DNA of 64,000 nucleotides from Trochalopteron elliotii (Eukaryota > Chordata > Aves > Passeriformes > Leiothrichidae), in contig JANPWX010000211.1 of NCBI GenBank assembly GCA_024734555.1, forward strand, positions 1,660,216 to 1,724,215, in the 5' to 3' direction. The translations under genes and the position numbers were made by a program. Positions within the stretch are counted from its first letter, which is position 1, and the number at the start of each line of letters is the position of its first letter. Positions 39,028 to 63,400 of this stretch are shown here, one piece after another. The notes beneath the pieces were generated by a model that saw only the letters and a program-made list of their open reading frames with translations, searched no databases and was not told where the DNA came from.

Positions 39028-40200
39028 CTTTTTTAGACCATGGAGCTTTGCAAGTCCTTCTAATCCGATTATTGTTGAAGTGCTGCCTTAAGATCCTTCC
39101 AAAAGGCTGAACCTCTGAAAGTTCTAATGACAGCAGGATGACTTGATTTAAAAAGAATGAAATATTCACTTTTCATATCACTTGTGTAGGGGAAATCCAT
39201 TTTAACTATATTACTCTTCATTCTTCATGCCACTCAGAAAAAAGACCTTTCAAATAGCTTTAGTTTAGCATATTAGCAAAAGCTGTAAAAGTGCTTATCT
39301 TGTGTGTTTTTTTGAGCCAAATTCTTCTTTCTTGGAATAGGTTTCAGCTAATTATGCTTTCTTTCAAGAAAAAAAATCATACAGACCCTTTCAGAAAAAG
39401 CCATTTGTGTCTGGTATTCCTTTAACTTGTTCCATAAGCTCCGGAATCCTAGAGAACCTCCAGTGGAAGCTGCTTGGCCAGCTGAGGGCTCAGAAGGACC
39501 AGTTAGGTAGAAACTTGTATTGGGAAGCAGTGGTTACTCTGTACAGTGATAAATGCTACATCACTGCTGCATGAATGCTTTCAGTTACAGAGCTCTGAAA
39601 CACAGAGAGAGCACTTTATAGAGTTCTGTACTCTCTGCAAGTGACTCCTGTCAGAAATGAGAGACACTGAATCAGTGTAACAGGCAACCAGCATAGAGGA
39701 GCACAGATTTTCCCTGCTAACATCAGAGCTCAAGTACTGAGCCTCTCAGATGTTTGCATATGGTACAACTGAAGTCCCTATTGGATATTTTATCTACTCT
39801 GGGGCTTTGGCAACTGCTTGCTCTTAAGAAGACTCTGGATCAGAGAAGAAAAGAAACCCACTTTAAATGTGGGGATGAGGACTGTCTGTCATTTGAGAAC
39901 CCGAAGCCTTAGAAGCAGCAGAAGCAGCACGTGCATTTTTAAGGGCTTGCATGAAAGAAAGATTGATTTCCATCTCTTGGCCAAATTGCTAAAAATCAAA
40001 AAAGTTATTCAGGGTCTTATAAAGTCAAACATATAAATTTAAACATATATATTTAAACATATCTCTCTCTCAAGTTATGGTTCATTGTATTTTGCTGGTT
40101 TAGAACATCAGTATTGCAGAATTACAAGTTATGAAAGTATTGTGTTTGACCCTTAAGTCATATTTACTGACTTATTGAAATTATTGAAATAGTAAGAATA
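39028..40200. other. RBP1-NMNAT3 intergenic region
   Basis: About 1.2 kb between the RBP1 promoter and the NMNAT3 3' end, both genes reading leftward. RBP1 regulatory sequence probably lies here. No further element recognised. Confidence 0.6.
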
Positions 40201-40206
40201 TTTATT
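40201..40206 (-). terminator. NMNAT3: Candidate NMNAT3 polyadenylation signal
   Basis: Minus-strand AATAAA about 245 nt past the stop, giving a 3' UTR near 265 nt. A second AATAAA at 40455-40450 overlaps the stop codon itself and would give an extremely short 3' UTR. Confidence 0.5.
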
Positions 40207-40450
40207 GTAAAGATCTCCTTTATCTTCACAAGGAAACTGTTCTTTCTGTATTTTAAGCTATACACCTGAGCATGCCAATTTTCTTCAGCACTACCAGATA
40301 GAGATGCATGGATTTAAAACACCATATGATTTCAAGAAATTTTGGACTTTCCCTTCATTATTAATAAGAAAAAACTTTCTCAAGAAATCTACTTGACAAA
40401 GCTGCTGGTGTGACACAGCACACAGTGCAGAAATGAGTCCCTCAGAGGGT

Positions 40451-52086
<11,636 letters not shown>

Positions 52087-52098
52087 TACACCTCCTCC

Positions 52099-55000
52099 CT
52101 AAGAAAAAAGAATTAAAACAAAAGACAAAGTTGAGAAAGAGCAGTGTGCCCTTGGTTCCTGAACTAAAAGGAGCTGTTTCCAGACCTGGGTGTTCCTGAA
52201 GCAGCAATGCAGTGTCCAGAGATCAATCCTGTCCCAGCATTCAGCACCTGCCTGCTCAGGAACACAGCTCTGCCTGGATATTAATTAGGAGAACACCAAC
52301 ACATTCTGCTTCCCCACACACAGACATGGCTAAACCATACTTCTAGAAATTTACATTCTTATTATTAAAACCTGACTATTTTTTACGTATTTTTAATTTT
52401 TAACCTGCTTTTATTAGAGAGAAAGATTTTGTTCTGCCTTTGCGGCCATTGATGATGTTGGAACCTGCAGGTCTGCTACAAAATCTGATTTGATTTTATT
52501 TTTTTAAATGACTTCTTACAATGAACCTTTGCAACACAGAACAAAACCTCACATGCAACACCCAGTCCTAAGGTGTGATGTCCTTGGAGCTGGGCAGGCA
52601 GCACTGGGGGCCAGGCAAACACTTCCAGCCAGATTATCAGCATTGGCCTGTGTGGTCCCTCTGTCGGACTGCAGAGCAATGCACACTCCAACAACAACAG
52701 GGAGCAGCAGGGAAGAGGAAGCACAGCTGCATCACAAAATCCCCAGGGCATTAAAAAGCTGTGAACAGGGGGAATGGGTAGGGAGCAATGCTGTGAGGAG
52801 CCTTGCTGGGGTGTTTACAAACAACCCTGATACAATTTGGTTAAACTGTCAGTCATCTACTGAAAATACAGCAAAAATCAGTTTCAATCCACTGTGCTTG
52901 GAGCTATTTACTTGCATAACTCTTTTTAAAATTAATCCAGAATACAACTGACATGATAAAAACAATTTTATCCCACATCCATGTCTGCAAACCCAAAGTC
53001 TTCCCAGAATTTGAAATCTCTACATTGCTCACACCTCTGTATCATGCAAACACCACTCTCTTGCCTTCCCCTGGCCTCCAGCCCTCCCCATCAAACAGAA
53101 CAGGTTTCCTTGCAGGAGACACCTGCATCCCAAATTTCAGAATTCAGTCCTGGGATAGCAGACCAAAGCCAGCACAGACTGTGTGTTCTGATCAGCCAAA
53201 TCTCATTCTCCATCTGCACTGTACCTGTAGCTCAGAGCCCACCTCTTACTGTTCCCAGTTCTTATATCCCCTCCCCACCCCCCCCACCCCCTTCTCTCTC
53301 ACAGAAAAAATTAATAGTAATGGTTAAATCCATGTCAAGTCAATGTTTTATAGCTGCCAACATGATCAGCTCATTTATGGAGGATTTACAACCTGAAGAC
53401 TGGGACTGTACCATGGAACACCACTCAGTGCACCAAGCAACAATACTGTAATCTGTGACTTTTTGAACCTTTGACATTGAACCTTTTTACTGAGAAAATT
53501 CCTTGAAGCATTGAGTACTATCACTGTACCTCCAGCATCTAGTACTGAATACAACAACTGTTTTATAATGTTTTTATTCCATTTTCCTCATTTCTCATAC
53601 CTTCCACCATACTAGGGGAGACGTACTGGGGAGAAAAGACTTGCTGGCTATAGAGACACTGAAAATTAGCAAGTTCTATGGTCTGTGATGGGAGCAGCTG
53701 GAGGAAGCTCCTTTCACTGCACCCTGCTCTCTCCTCTGGTTTACTGTCCCTGTGCAGACACAAAAACTCACATGTGAAAACTGCATGCAAAGTGTACAGC
53801 TTCTTTATTCAGAAAAACCAAAAAAAGTTCTTTTGTTCAGTATCAGCAATTCTGTAAATGTATCTCCATTGTATGGGGGAAGGTGTTTCTGCCCTGAAAC
53901 TGAGCAAAACATCAGCATGTGAATGCAGCTCTCAGTGCTGGCTCACAGCTCTCCTGTGCTCCCTCCTGCTCTGATCAAGTGCAGTTTATATTTCCATAGC
54001 TGTTCCTTTATTTGCCATCTCAACTGAATTATTTCTTTTGCTCTGCTTTTGAATGCTACAGACTACTCTATTTCTCACCTGAAACAAAGGCGTTGGAGAG
54101 TTTCATCACAGCTCTTACTCCTTTATACCTGGAAACTCCAGGGAAAGAATTCAACCTGTGATTTTTAGTGATAACTTTACATTACTGATAATGGCAACTC
54201 AAAAATCAAACCACCGCCACCACCACCAAACAAACAATAAAACCAAAAAAGAAAACAGAAAAAAACCCCAAGATTGTATTAATAGTAAATAAACACATAA
54301 TGAAAAAGTATCTCACAAGGTATTTTACATCTATAAACTCACAAACACCCCATACATAGACATATATTTATTATTAAATATTTTTTAAATCAGTGTTTTT
54401 ATTTTTTCTATCCCCAAATATAGCGCACCCTACGCCTATTCACCAGATTTAGGACAACTTTTAGTATCTGAAACAAAATTTTCTGATTCAGTTGCTGTCT
54501 CAGCTGGTATTAATTACCTGAGGGGTTTTAAACCACTAGAACACCATTCAAAGTAACAGAAAAGCAGAGAGTTAACTGATTTTTCAGCTAGGCTCTCTTG
54601 AGAAAGCAAACACCGCGGAAAGTTTAAACACAGAGTCTGTGCCCCGCTCTGGGCCCGTGTCCCAGCAGCCCTGGGCAAGCAGTGAATTCCTAGAAATTCC
54701 AGTCTGCATTTTGGGAAGCTTCCAACAACAGGGACACCGTGTGGCAATGCAGAAAAGGGCAGTCACCTTCAGATGGGGAGGCACACTCAAAGTGTATAAA
54801 AAAGGTTCAATGATGGACAAAGCATTATGATTTTCATTCGATAATTCCTGCAAGTTCTTTGCCTGGTGCCCATATTCCGACAATATGCCAATAACAGATG
54901 ATGTTACATATGACCACAGTTAAGTTCTGCTGTGAAGTCAGTAATTAGAGCCATACCTGATTAATAATCAGCAGCAGAATGGAGTGCTGAGCAGCACAGT

Positions 55001-58000
55001 CTGATTCATGAGCTGTTAAATTAGTAAACTGGAGAACAAGACACTGATACGTGCACACTATGAGGCACTCACCCTTGAGCCAACATTTCTGCAAAACGTA
55101 GAAATAAACCAAATCCTAGCACAGGATTAAAGTGTTATCTCCTCCTGTGAGGGTGAATCTAGATTAATTTAGATGAAATTTAGATTTCAACAAGTTCAAA
55201 GCTGCCCATTTTTTTACTGGGCCAAATCATTACCTCATATAAATTCATGCAGATGCACTGGGACCAGCTGCATTACACCAAGTGACACCAAGAATATCAG
55301 AGCAGCGAGACAGATTTTGAAAGTTAGGAAATAAAAATACATTTAGTAGCTGACCCAAATCATAGCAAGCCACAGCACACAAATATCCCTTAAAAATATG
55401 ACTGGATATGAGAGTTTCTCATGCTGTTAATAATAAGAGCTGCTGCCATAGAGAAGTTACTCCAGTCAGTAAGTTCCCAGCATCTGCTGTCACCAAAACC
55501 AATCCTCCACAACAGTGACAAATATTTACCTGTATATCCCACCTTCCCTTCAAAAATAAACATATGTACCTGGGTGAAGAAAAATGGAAAATGTATAATC
55601 TGGGGCAGTATTTTATTTACTCATCAAAAAGTTACTCACCCCAGCCACAAAGGATTTTGCAAGGAGCACATATATATTACACACAGCTCAATATGATGCT
55701 GTGACCCTCCAAAACAGCTTTTTCAGGGCCACATGGTGAGGCACATTATTATTAAATTCCAGTGATTCAGGTGGGGCCCATTTATTTGACTTTCACTGAA
55801 AGCCATGACAGGATACATGATTTCCTATCAGTTTCACCTTATCAGAACCATGAAGCTGCTTCTTCCAATCCCCACATCAGACTTTTAGTCAGAGAACACA
55901 AGTCCCATTGCAGCTTCAGAGAAATCCCAAGATCTACTTCCCTCCTCACTGCAGTATTCACTAGAGCAGCAATTTATCCAAGCCTATAAAAATCATCTGG
56001 GCTTTTTCATGTGTAACACTGAAGATGGCTCAAAACACAGCAAATGCTGCTTTTAACAATGCACAGGGGGTTTTGCCTGAGCCAGACCTGCTCACTTTGG
56101 GGGTATACTCACTATTTCTTCTTCCTCTCTGTCCAGGCAGAAATTTTTCCAGCAAAACAAAAAGTTCTCTGTTAACAAGTCACCTCACAGAAAACTGCCT
56201 GTGGCCCAAATTCCAAGTGCCCTGGTGGCAACCAGAGAAAGCAGCCTCAGCAGAAGTGTCTCCTCCTCTCCTGAGATTATAATCCTTCAAATCACAGCAC
56301 AACACTCTTGCCATTCCTTTATTTCAGGCTGTATCAGTGGGGAAATTTCCTTTCACAGAAGAACCAACAAAACCACTCCATCAGTTACATCTCTAAAATC
56401 AACCTAAACATGACTTATGGTTCCATTTACTTGGAATGAGTTTTTCCTTCTGAATGCAAGTAGTTTTCTGTTTTCAGCTTCCAATCCCAACTCTTTCTGC
56501 TCCACTGCTACAGAGAATTGGCAGTTGAAAGGGACTAAATAAGAAAACACACCACAAAAAGTACACACTGACAAAGCACAACAAATACAAATAATAAATT
56601 GAGCACAGGACTCATGCAGCCTGAAATACATGCAAATATTGAACCTTCAGTTAACACTGAACACAGCATTGCCTTCAACAATTTTGAACTCTGAAAAATC
56701 TAAGCAGAATTATTGCTTTGTACAAGGTTACAAAGATTATATTCTCAAGACACACAAAAGTGCCTGTGAATTCAAGTCAACAACATACTTTTTTAAGGCC
56801 GTGAGTTGCTACAACTTTATAACTAGATTTCCACAGTGGGGCACAAGAGTGTCTGGTCCCAGAGTCCAGCCAATAAATTATTCACAGAGATACTCCCACG
56901 ATAATATCCAATATGATATATTTTTCTTAGTATTCTTAAGAATATTATATGTTATTAATACTCTTAAACACTCTGCAAAATAATCACACTTGCAGTCTGC
57001 CCATTGCCTGAACAATATGGAATACAACAACTCAGCAACACAGAATTCAGAACCCACCATTCGTGCACATCAGGAGCAAATTCCCATATTTTTAACACCC
57101 CTATTTTTTGCATTTACTAAATATTATGAAGTTATTTCGGATTTTCTGCTGCCCTCAAACAGCAAACATGTAAAGACAACCACAACATAAAATCCTTAAT
57201 GTTCTTTTTCTGTATTAGAGAAAATAATGAAATCATCCCATTTTGTACAAAAGGCATTAATTACATTCTAACTGCTCATAAAACACTTGACAATACTCAG
57301 ACATTGAGCTCTGTAGCAGTTTCATCTGGTTACAAGGCCAGTGATACTCCACTAACCCAGAACCATGCAGAAAATAAGCAAAAAAGGACCAGACTGGCCA
57401 ACACCTTGTACCCAGTATTTGCTGGGTAGTGCAGGATCTCACTGGCCTCACACACCACCACTTACTGCACAATTCTGCAGCATTTCCACAACTCAAGAGA
57501 ATACAATCATCTCCTGGTATCTTATATTTCCCACAGCATGATCTTTATAATTACTGCTCCAATAATCCCTAGTGATCACTCAGTGATCTGACACTCAACT
57601 CCCTTCCTATTCTTTGTGCCCATATCACACTAATAAATAAGCTTTTCCTTCTTCTACAATTGTCTAAACTATTCTGAGTAAAGCCAGTAGTCCTCCTGTT
57701 TGCGTGTATGAGTCAGTCATCCACAATGCACAATATATTGATTTACAGAAAAAGAGGATTCATGCAGAACTGCAACTCTGGGAGCCTATTTTTAAGCAAA
57801 CAAACTGCTGATTTAGTGAAAGCACCAACTTGTCTGTCAAAACAAATTCTCGCTAAAACTTCAGGAGTTCCTGTTGAGAAGCCATTCAGAGTGATTTTTT
57901 TTGTCTATCAACATCTCTGTAATTTTCTTCCAACTAGCAAAACACACTTAGCATATCCTAAGGCAAATCTCAGAAACTGAGCTCGCACACAAATGGAAGA

Positions 58001-59130
58001 TAACTTTAAGTGGTAAAGAAAACATCTTCAATCACGAAAATCTGCTCTTATAAAGCTGATTTTAGAAGGCAGCAAGCTAATGAAACCCCTAGCAGTACTA
58101 CTGCAGAATACTTAGATGCAAAATAATCATATATAGCACCCACAGTGTAAGGCAGGATTTCCAGAACACAGAGCAAGACCTGCCTGTGCCAGATCATGGG
58201 GCTGGATGGCATTTCTTATGTTTTTGAAGTTCTTCATTGTACTTTGTGACCCTGCATGGCTCATTTCTTCATTTCTGCTAGTTATTGTTCATAAAAATGC
58301 ACAGAGCTCGGTGAACAGAGTGACATCCACACAACTATTTGAGTGGCAATTCCACCAAAACAGGAATGTGGTGGGAAAACACAGAGATGTGAAGCTGGCT
58401 GGTGAGACTGAGGCAGTTCTCCAGTGGCATCTGCAGGGCCAGGGTAGGCAGGTGGGGTTTGGCAGCTTCACCCGGCCAACTTCACCTGCTCCAGGTGCAG
58501 CAGCAGCAACTGGAACGTTGTATGAATCAAATCCTTGGAAATCATCACTGCTAGGAAATCCAGTTTTTCTCACTGAATTATTTTAAAAGTCACAAGCTCA
58601 AATTCCCCTTTGACAGGACTGTCACCTGTTGTGTCCTCAGTGCTCCCCACACACATCTCTGGACTTCTCAAAGGTTTCTGAGATCATCTGAACGCTAATC
58701 AGGTTGCCTTAGATAGGCTAAATTCTAAAATTCGCATTTCTGAAGTTAAAGGCACGAAGGCAATTTACTAGTAAATTCACACAGTGGAATCAGACTTCAG
58801 TAACAAACCATGCCTGGAAAACCAACCACTCACGTAGATTGTATTGCTACAAAGCTTAAAGAAAACAAACATCATGCATTGTTTATAAAGTCAAACAGCA
58901 GCTCCTGCACCGTCTTAAAGCCGGGGAGAAAGAGGAGTAAGTTACGTGGTGAAAGCCAAATTGACTGAAATAAACAAAAAGTAACCATATCTGCTGCTCT
59001 CCTCTTTAACTCTCACTGCACTTGGATAGGTGTTGGGGAAGCAAGGGGAGAGAAGGGGAAAAAAGCTTTCTGTTTTAAACACACACACACACATTTATAC
59101 AATATATATGCATATGTCTATATGGCGGTG
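52099..59130 (-). other. NMNAT3: Probable NMNAT3 5' UTR intron
   Basis: The acceptor directly upstream of the first coding exon implies at least one non-coding exon further right. If that exon sits in the CpG-rich region near 59200-59650, this whole stretch is intron. It is AT-rich; no other gene, RNA gene or clear repeat was recognised, apart from a short (CA)n at 59079-59093. Confidence 0.55.
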
Positions 59131-59980
59131 GATATGCGTTTATCGAGTGCGTGGCGCGGCCAGCCCAGCGGCCCCGGCCGGGGGTTTGAGGCCTGCCCGC
59201 AGTGCCCGCAGTGCCCTCAGCGCCCGCCCCGCTCCGCGCCCACGCTCCCGACTCCCCAAGCAGGAGTTCCCTNNNNNNNNNNNNNNNNNNNNNNNNNNNN
59301 NNNNNNNNNNNNNNNNNNNNNNNNNNNNNNNNNNNNNNNNNNNNNNNNNNNNNNNNNNNNNNNNNNNNNNNNNNNNNNNNNNNNNNNNNNNNNNNNNNNN
59401 NNNNNNNNNNNNNNNNNNNNNNNNNNNNNNNNNNNNNNNNNNNNNNNNNNNNNNNNNNNNNNNNNNNNNNNNNNNNNNNNNNNNNNNNNNNNNNNNNNNN
59501 NNNNNNNNNNNNNNNNNNNNNNNNNNNNNNNNNNNNNNNNNNNNNNNNNNNNNNNNNNNNNNNNNNNNNNNNNNNNNNNNNNNNNNNNNNNNNNNNNNNN
59601 NNNNNNNNNNNNNNNNNNNNNNNNNNNNNNNNNNNNNNNNNNNNNNNNNTTGTGTCACCTAAAGGTGACCTCCCAAACTTTCGGCTTCCTGCTGTTACTA
59701 AGGATGGGCCCTGCGGCGCCAGGATTGTGCTGACAGCGTGGGGGGAAGGTCGGCGTGGGAGGCTTGGAGTATAATGAATGTGTTGGATAATTCACAGCGC
59801 CGGAGATTTGCGTCCAGAAAAGGAGACAGAGGAGTCCTGTAACTTCTTTGAAATAAAGGGAGAGGCCATGGGGCATTTCCCATGGGATCTTTCGAATGGT
59901 TGGGGGACGCAGCCGCGTTTTATGTCCTACTTTCCCATACACATCACCCTCTTACTTTCCCCACCGGCCGAGGTTGTCAC
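59130..59980. promoter_or_regulatory. CpG island, probable NMNAT3 promoter and first exon
   Basis: GC- and CpG-rich sequence ('gcgtggcgcggccagcccag', 'cgcccgccccgctccgcgcc') in an otherwise AT-rich setting, resuming after the gap with CpGs up to about 59975. It lies about 7 kb upstream of the first NMNAT3 coding exon and is the only CpG island in the window. The exon itself is not visible and may be in the gap. Confidence 0.65.
59273..59649. other. Assembly gap (377 N) in the CpG island
   Basis: The missing bases probably include the GC-rich core of the promoter and part of the first exon. ORFs spanning it are artefacts. Confidence 1.
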
Positions 59981-60038
59981 AAGGTACAAACTTCCCGAAT
60001 CCCCTATTCCATGTCCCTCTGTACTGTGTACCCCTCCC

Positions 60039-60129
60039 TTTTGTGTTTTTTTTTGTTTTTTGGGTTTTTTTTGTTTTTTTTTTTTTTTGTTTGTTTGTTT
60101 TTTGTTTTTGTTTTTTTTTTTTTTTTTTA
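60039..60129. repeat. T-rich tract (A-rich on minus strand)
   Basis: About 90 bp of T broken by G. Read on the minus strand it is an A-rich tract directly following an unrecognised reading frame, as in a retrotransposed copy, but a simple low-complexity tract explains it equally. Confidence 0.9.
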
Positions 60130-60450
60130 TGTAACAAAACACCGTCCATAGCTCTGTTAAGTCTTTTTTCTTCTTCTCTAAGTTCAGGAATTTAACACAG
60201 CCTTGGCTGAGCAACAGCCTGTGCCCATTCATACCGTTTTCTCGAGCTGATAGTCTCTTCCATCACTTCTCAATGTGTAAGTCCTTGGCCCTGTCTACAA
60301 GCAGATTCACATGGTGTGTTTGTAAAGACACAGTCATCTTATTCCATTCATGAAGCTCAGCTTTCTCTGTGTCCAATGGCCTCACAAAGTCATCTCCACC
60401 AGCTATGGAGCATTTTGCAAAATACACCAATGTCATGAGAAGTATGTTAA
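60130..60450 (-). other. Unrecognised reading frame ending at an A-rich tract
   Basis: On the minus strand a frame running through AGGDDFVRPLDTEKAELHEW to KDLHIEK meets one TGA (60265-60263) and then continues in the same frame as WKRLSARENG to LWTVFCYI, up to the A-rich tract. I do not recognise the family. Two open blocks in one frame, separated by one stop and followed by an A tract, suggest a decayed processed copy or the remains of a retroelement. Chance cannot be excluded. Confidence 0.3.
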
Positions 60451-60464
60451 AGAGATTTTGCAAA

Positions 60465-63400
60465 AAGTGAAACCCAGAGAGTTTTAAATAATTTGCTTCT
60501 TTAATTCTTAGGCATATAAAATCCAGTTTCTTGAGATGTCAGAATGTCACCAGTTAGGTTTAGAGTCCATCACATCACAAACATCCTGTGTTTTGTACAG
60601 CTGAGAGGAAACACAAATGTTCTTCTAGTCTGACATTATGGTAAAGAAATAAATAGGATTGTGGAATGCATTTTTAAGCTCTACTGTGTGAAATGCACAT
60701 CCAAATGATGAAGCTTCACTCCTGCACAGAGGCCATGAGATGTACTTCAGATCCTTCGTTGCCCTCGCAGAAAGCTGGCCAAGACATGGTTTTGGCAGTG
60801 GGGCTTTGGCTTCAGACTGGGAGCAGAGTTTGCACTTTTGAGGTTTAACTTCAGGGGGATAATGTAGCAATGCTGAAATTGTGTGTGGCTGTGTATTTCT
60901 CCATGACATTTCCATGCTTGTCTTTGATCCTGCTTTGTTCCCATAAAGTTTCATTTTTCATAGACTACAATTTGCAATTTGAGATATGAGGGAACTATTA
61001 TTGTTAGTGGCAGGGTGACTTTTGTCATTGTTTAAAACAGGGAGAGTGTTGGATGAAGACTACACAAGTAATTCCTTATACATAAGCAGTCCAGACTGTA
61101 GGTGCTTAACTTTTAAAAACTGTGGGATTATATAATGATGAAAAGCCAGATTGGCAGTTTTGAAGTGGATTTATGGGTCTGAACCAATCCTTTCTTACAA
61201 AAGGATCTACAACTTTGTAGAAAAAGCAATTCCCCAACTCCCTTTGAGAGACAAAAGTCCACTTAGAAAAAATTTATGACATTGACATCCTGTGCATAAT
61301 GGACCACTTATTTTGGCTGACCAGGCTTAATAAACATAAAAAGTTGTTTTTTCTGAAAGTAGTAGCTGGGACTAAAACCTCCTCTTTCTGGAGTCTGAAT
61401 TACTGTTACGTGTTTTGTCAGAATATAAGATTCCCTATTAAAGGAAACATTTCATTTATAGAAAAGACAACCAATCCAAAGGTTAAATCTTGTGCATCAG
61501 GTTGGAAAACTAAAGATGAACCAGTGAGTGGGCACAAATGAATGTGGCTCCACTGATCCCAGTGGGAGCTGTTTTATGCTGGCTGAGGTTCTGTCCTTCA
61601 CCAGTTTTGTTGTAAACTGAATCACAGGTGTAGTAATAAGCGTTTCTGGCTTGCTGCCTTTAAACATAAGGTTTCCACTTCATGTTTGTTTTTAAGAAAC
61701 TGTTTAATAAATAAAATGCTTTAGAACTAAGAATAATTTGCTGAAGGTAATAAATAGAGCACTGGGTGTGATCCCAAGCTGAGTGCTCCACTGAGCCCTC
61801 TGGAAGTGGGTGAAATTGCAAACCATGTCTGAAGTGCAGTGTTGTAAAAGGGAGGATGTGGGCAGGGATGGGTATCAGACAAGAAAGTGTACAAGAGCTG
61901 AAGCACTGAGATGCTCCTCTGCAAGGGAAGAAGAGATGACCACAGAAAGTTCCCCAGTGATAATGAAAGATGGGCTAATTAAAACCTGTCTTCCAGCAGC
62001 CGAATGAAGACAAATTTACCCCAAAGGAAGAATCATGTAATGTTCTGACAATTACCTAAAGAGAATGGTAATCACTGGACTGGCTCCTACTCTTTATCAC
62101 AGAATTATTTTCATGGGTTTCTGGCCTAGTTTCTGGGGGAGTTTGGAGCAACATGTTATTCTGTTACTCTTATATTAGTATTAAGTAAAACATAAATCAG
62201 AATACCCATGTCAAGGTGTGAAACTGAGAGTATGGAATTCCAAGCCCAAGTTATTCCAGATGTTATGAATCGGTTTTTGTAAGAAAATTTGGCATTTAAT
62301 GCAGTTCTTGAGACGCAAAACTCCTGGGGTCTTACACAAGTTTGTACACTGAGGCTGTAGAGTTAGGGCTTGTAATTGTAAAGTAATAAATAATATTTTA
62401 GTTCTTGGCATCTGCTCTGTTCTGATGTGTAGTTCAGATCTGAAGAAAATTCTGTTGGGTTGAGATGGAGAAGAGAGACATGTGAGAAGTGCTCACTAAC
62501 CTTTCCCCTCCAGCTGGACAGCATTAGCTTGAAGCTTTGGTGATATTCACATGGCTTCATCTATACACAAGTAAGAGAAATACACAGCTTTTATCTAGAA
62601 ATTACCTCAGTGCTGCAGTTGCAGCTACTTTGAACATTACATCGAATATCACAACAAGAATATGTTGACTTCCTGCAAATCAAATGGAAAATCATTCCAT
62701 TGGTTGGTTGCTGTTGGAACCGAAGGCAAACATTAGCAAGTCCATTATTACTGAGGCAAGCAGCAGGAATCAAAAGGCTAAACTGCAGCACAGAAACAAA
62801 GCAAAGCAGGCTCTGGTGTGCTGATTCCTCTGAAGCCACAGAAGATAAATGAGCTGAGGTAGAGACAGGGCAGAATGCAAAGCTTTGTCTGAAAGCTAAG
62901 AAAAAAACCCAAACCAACTTAAAAAGGCTCAAAAAAATCATAAAAATTTTTAACTTGGCTGCAAGAAAGACTTAGCTAGAAGATAAAATACAAACAGAGA
63001 AAGGGAGATAAACAAAATTTTTCACTTGTTTTAGATTCCATGACCAACAAAACAGTTGGTTTGGTGGGTTTTTTTTTTCTTTTTTTTTTGTCACAGGTGA
63101 ACAGAACGAAATGTTTGGTTCATTTCTTTCTGTTTTTAGAGTCTCTCAGATGTGCATTTTAAATTGCCTTGGGTTCTTTTTTTCTCCCTCTCCTTACTCC
63201 ACTGTTTGTAAAGTTATGTCAATATGTATCAATTGTTTTTGTCATTTCCTCTACTTGGTTGTATTTTGCATTTTGGTGGAGCTAAAATACCTTGTTTTGT
63301 TTGCATGATGTTTCCAATGACATTCCATATTATCTTTCCAGCACAGTAAGTGGTATTACTGGCTGATAAAATCTTACAGTTGTTTGGTATTTTAATCACA

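Noticed and set aside
59030..59774. ORFs of 170-210 codons crossing the second gap
   Set aside because: They are kept open only by Ns; the flanks are CpG-island sequence.
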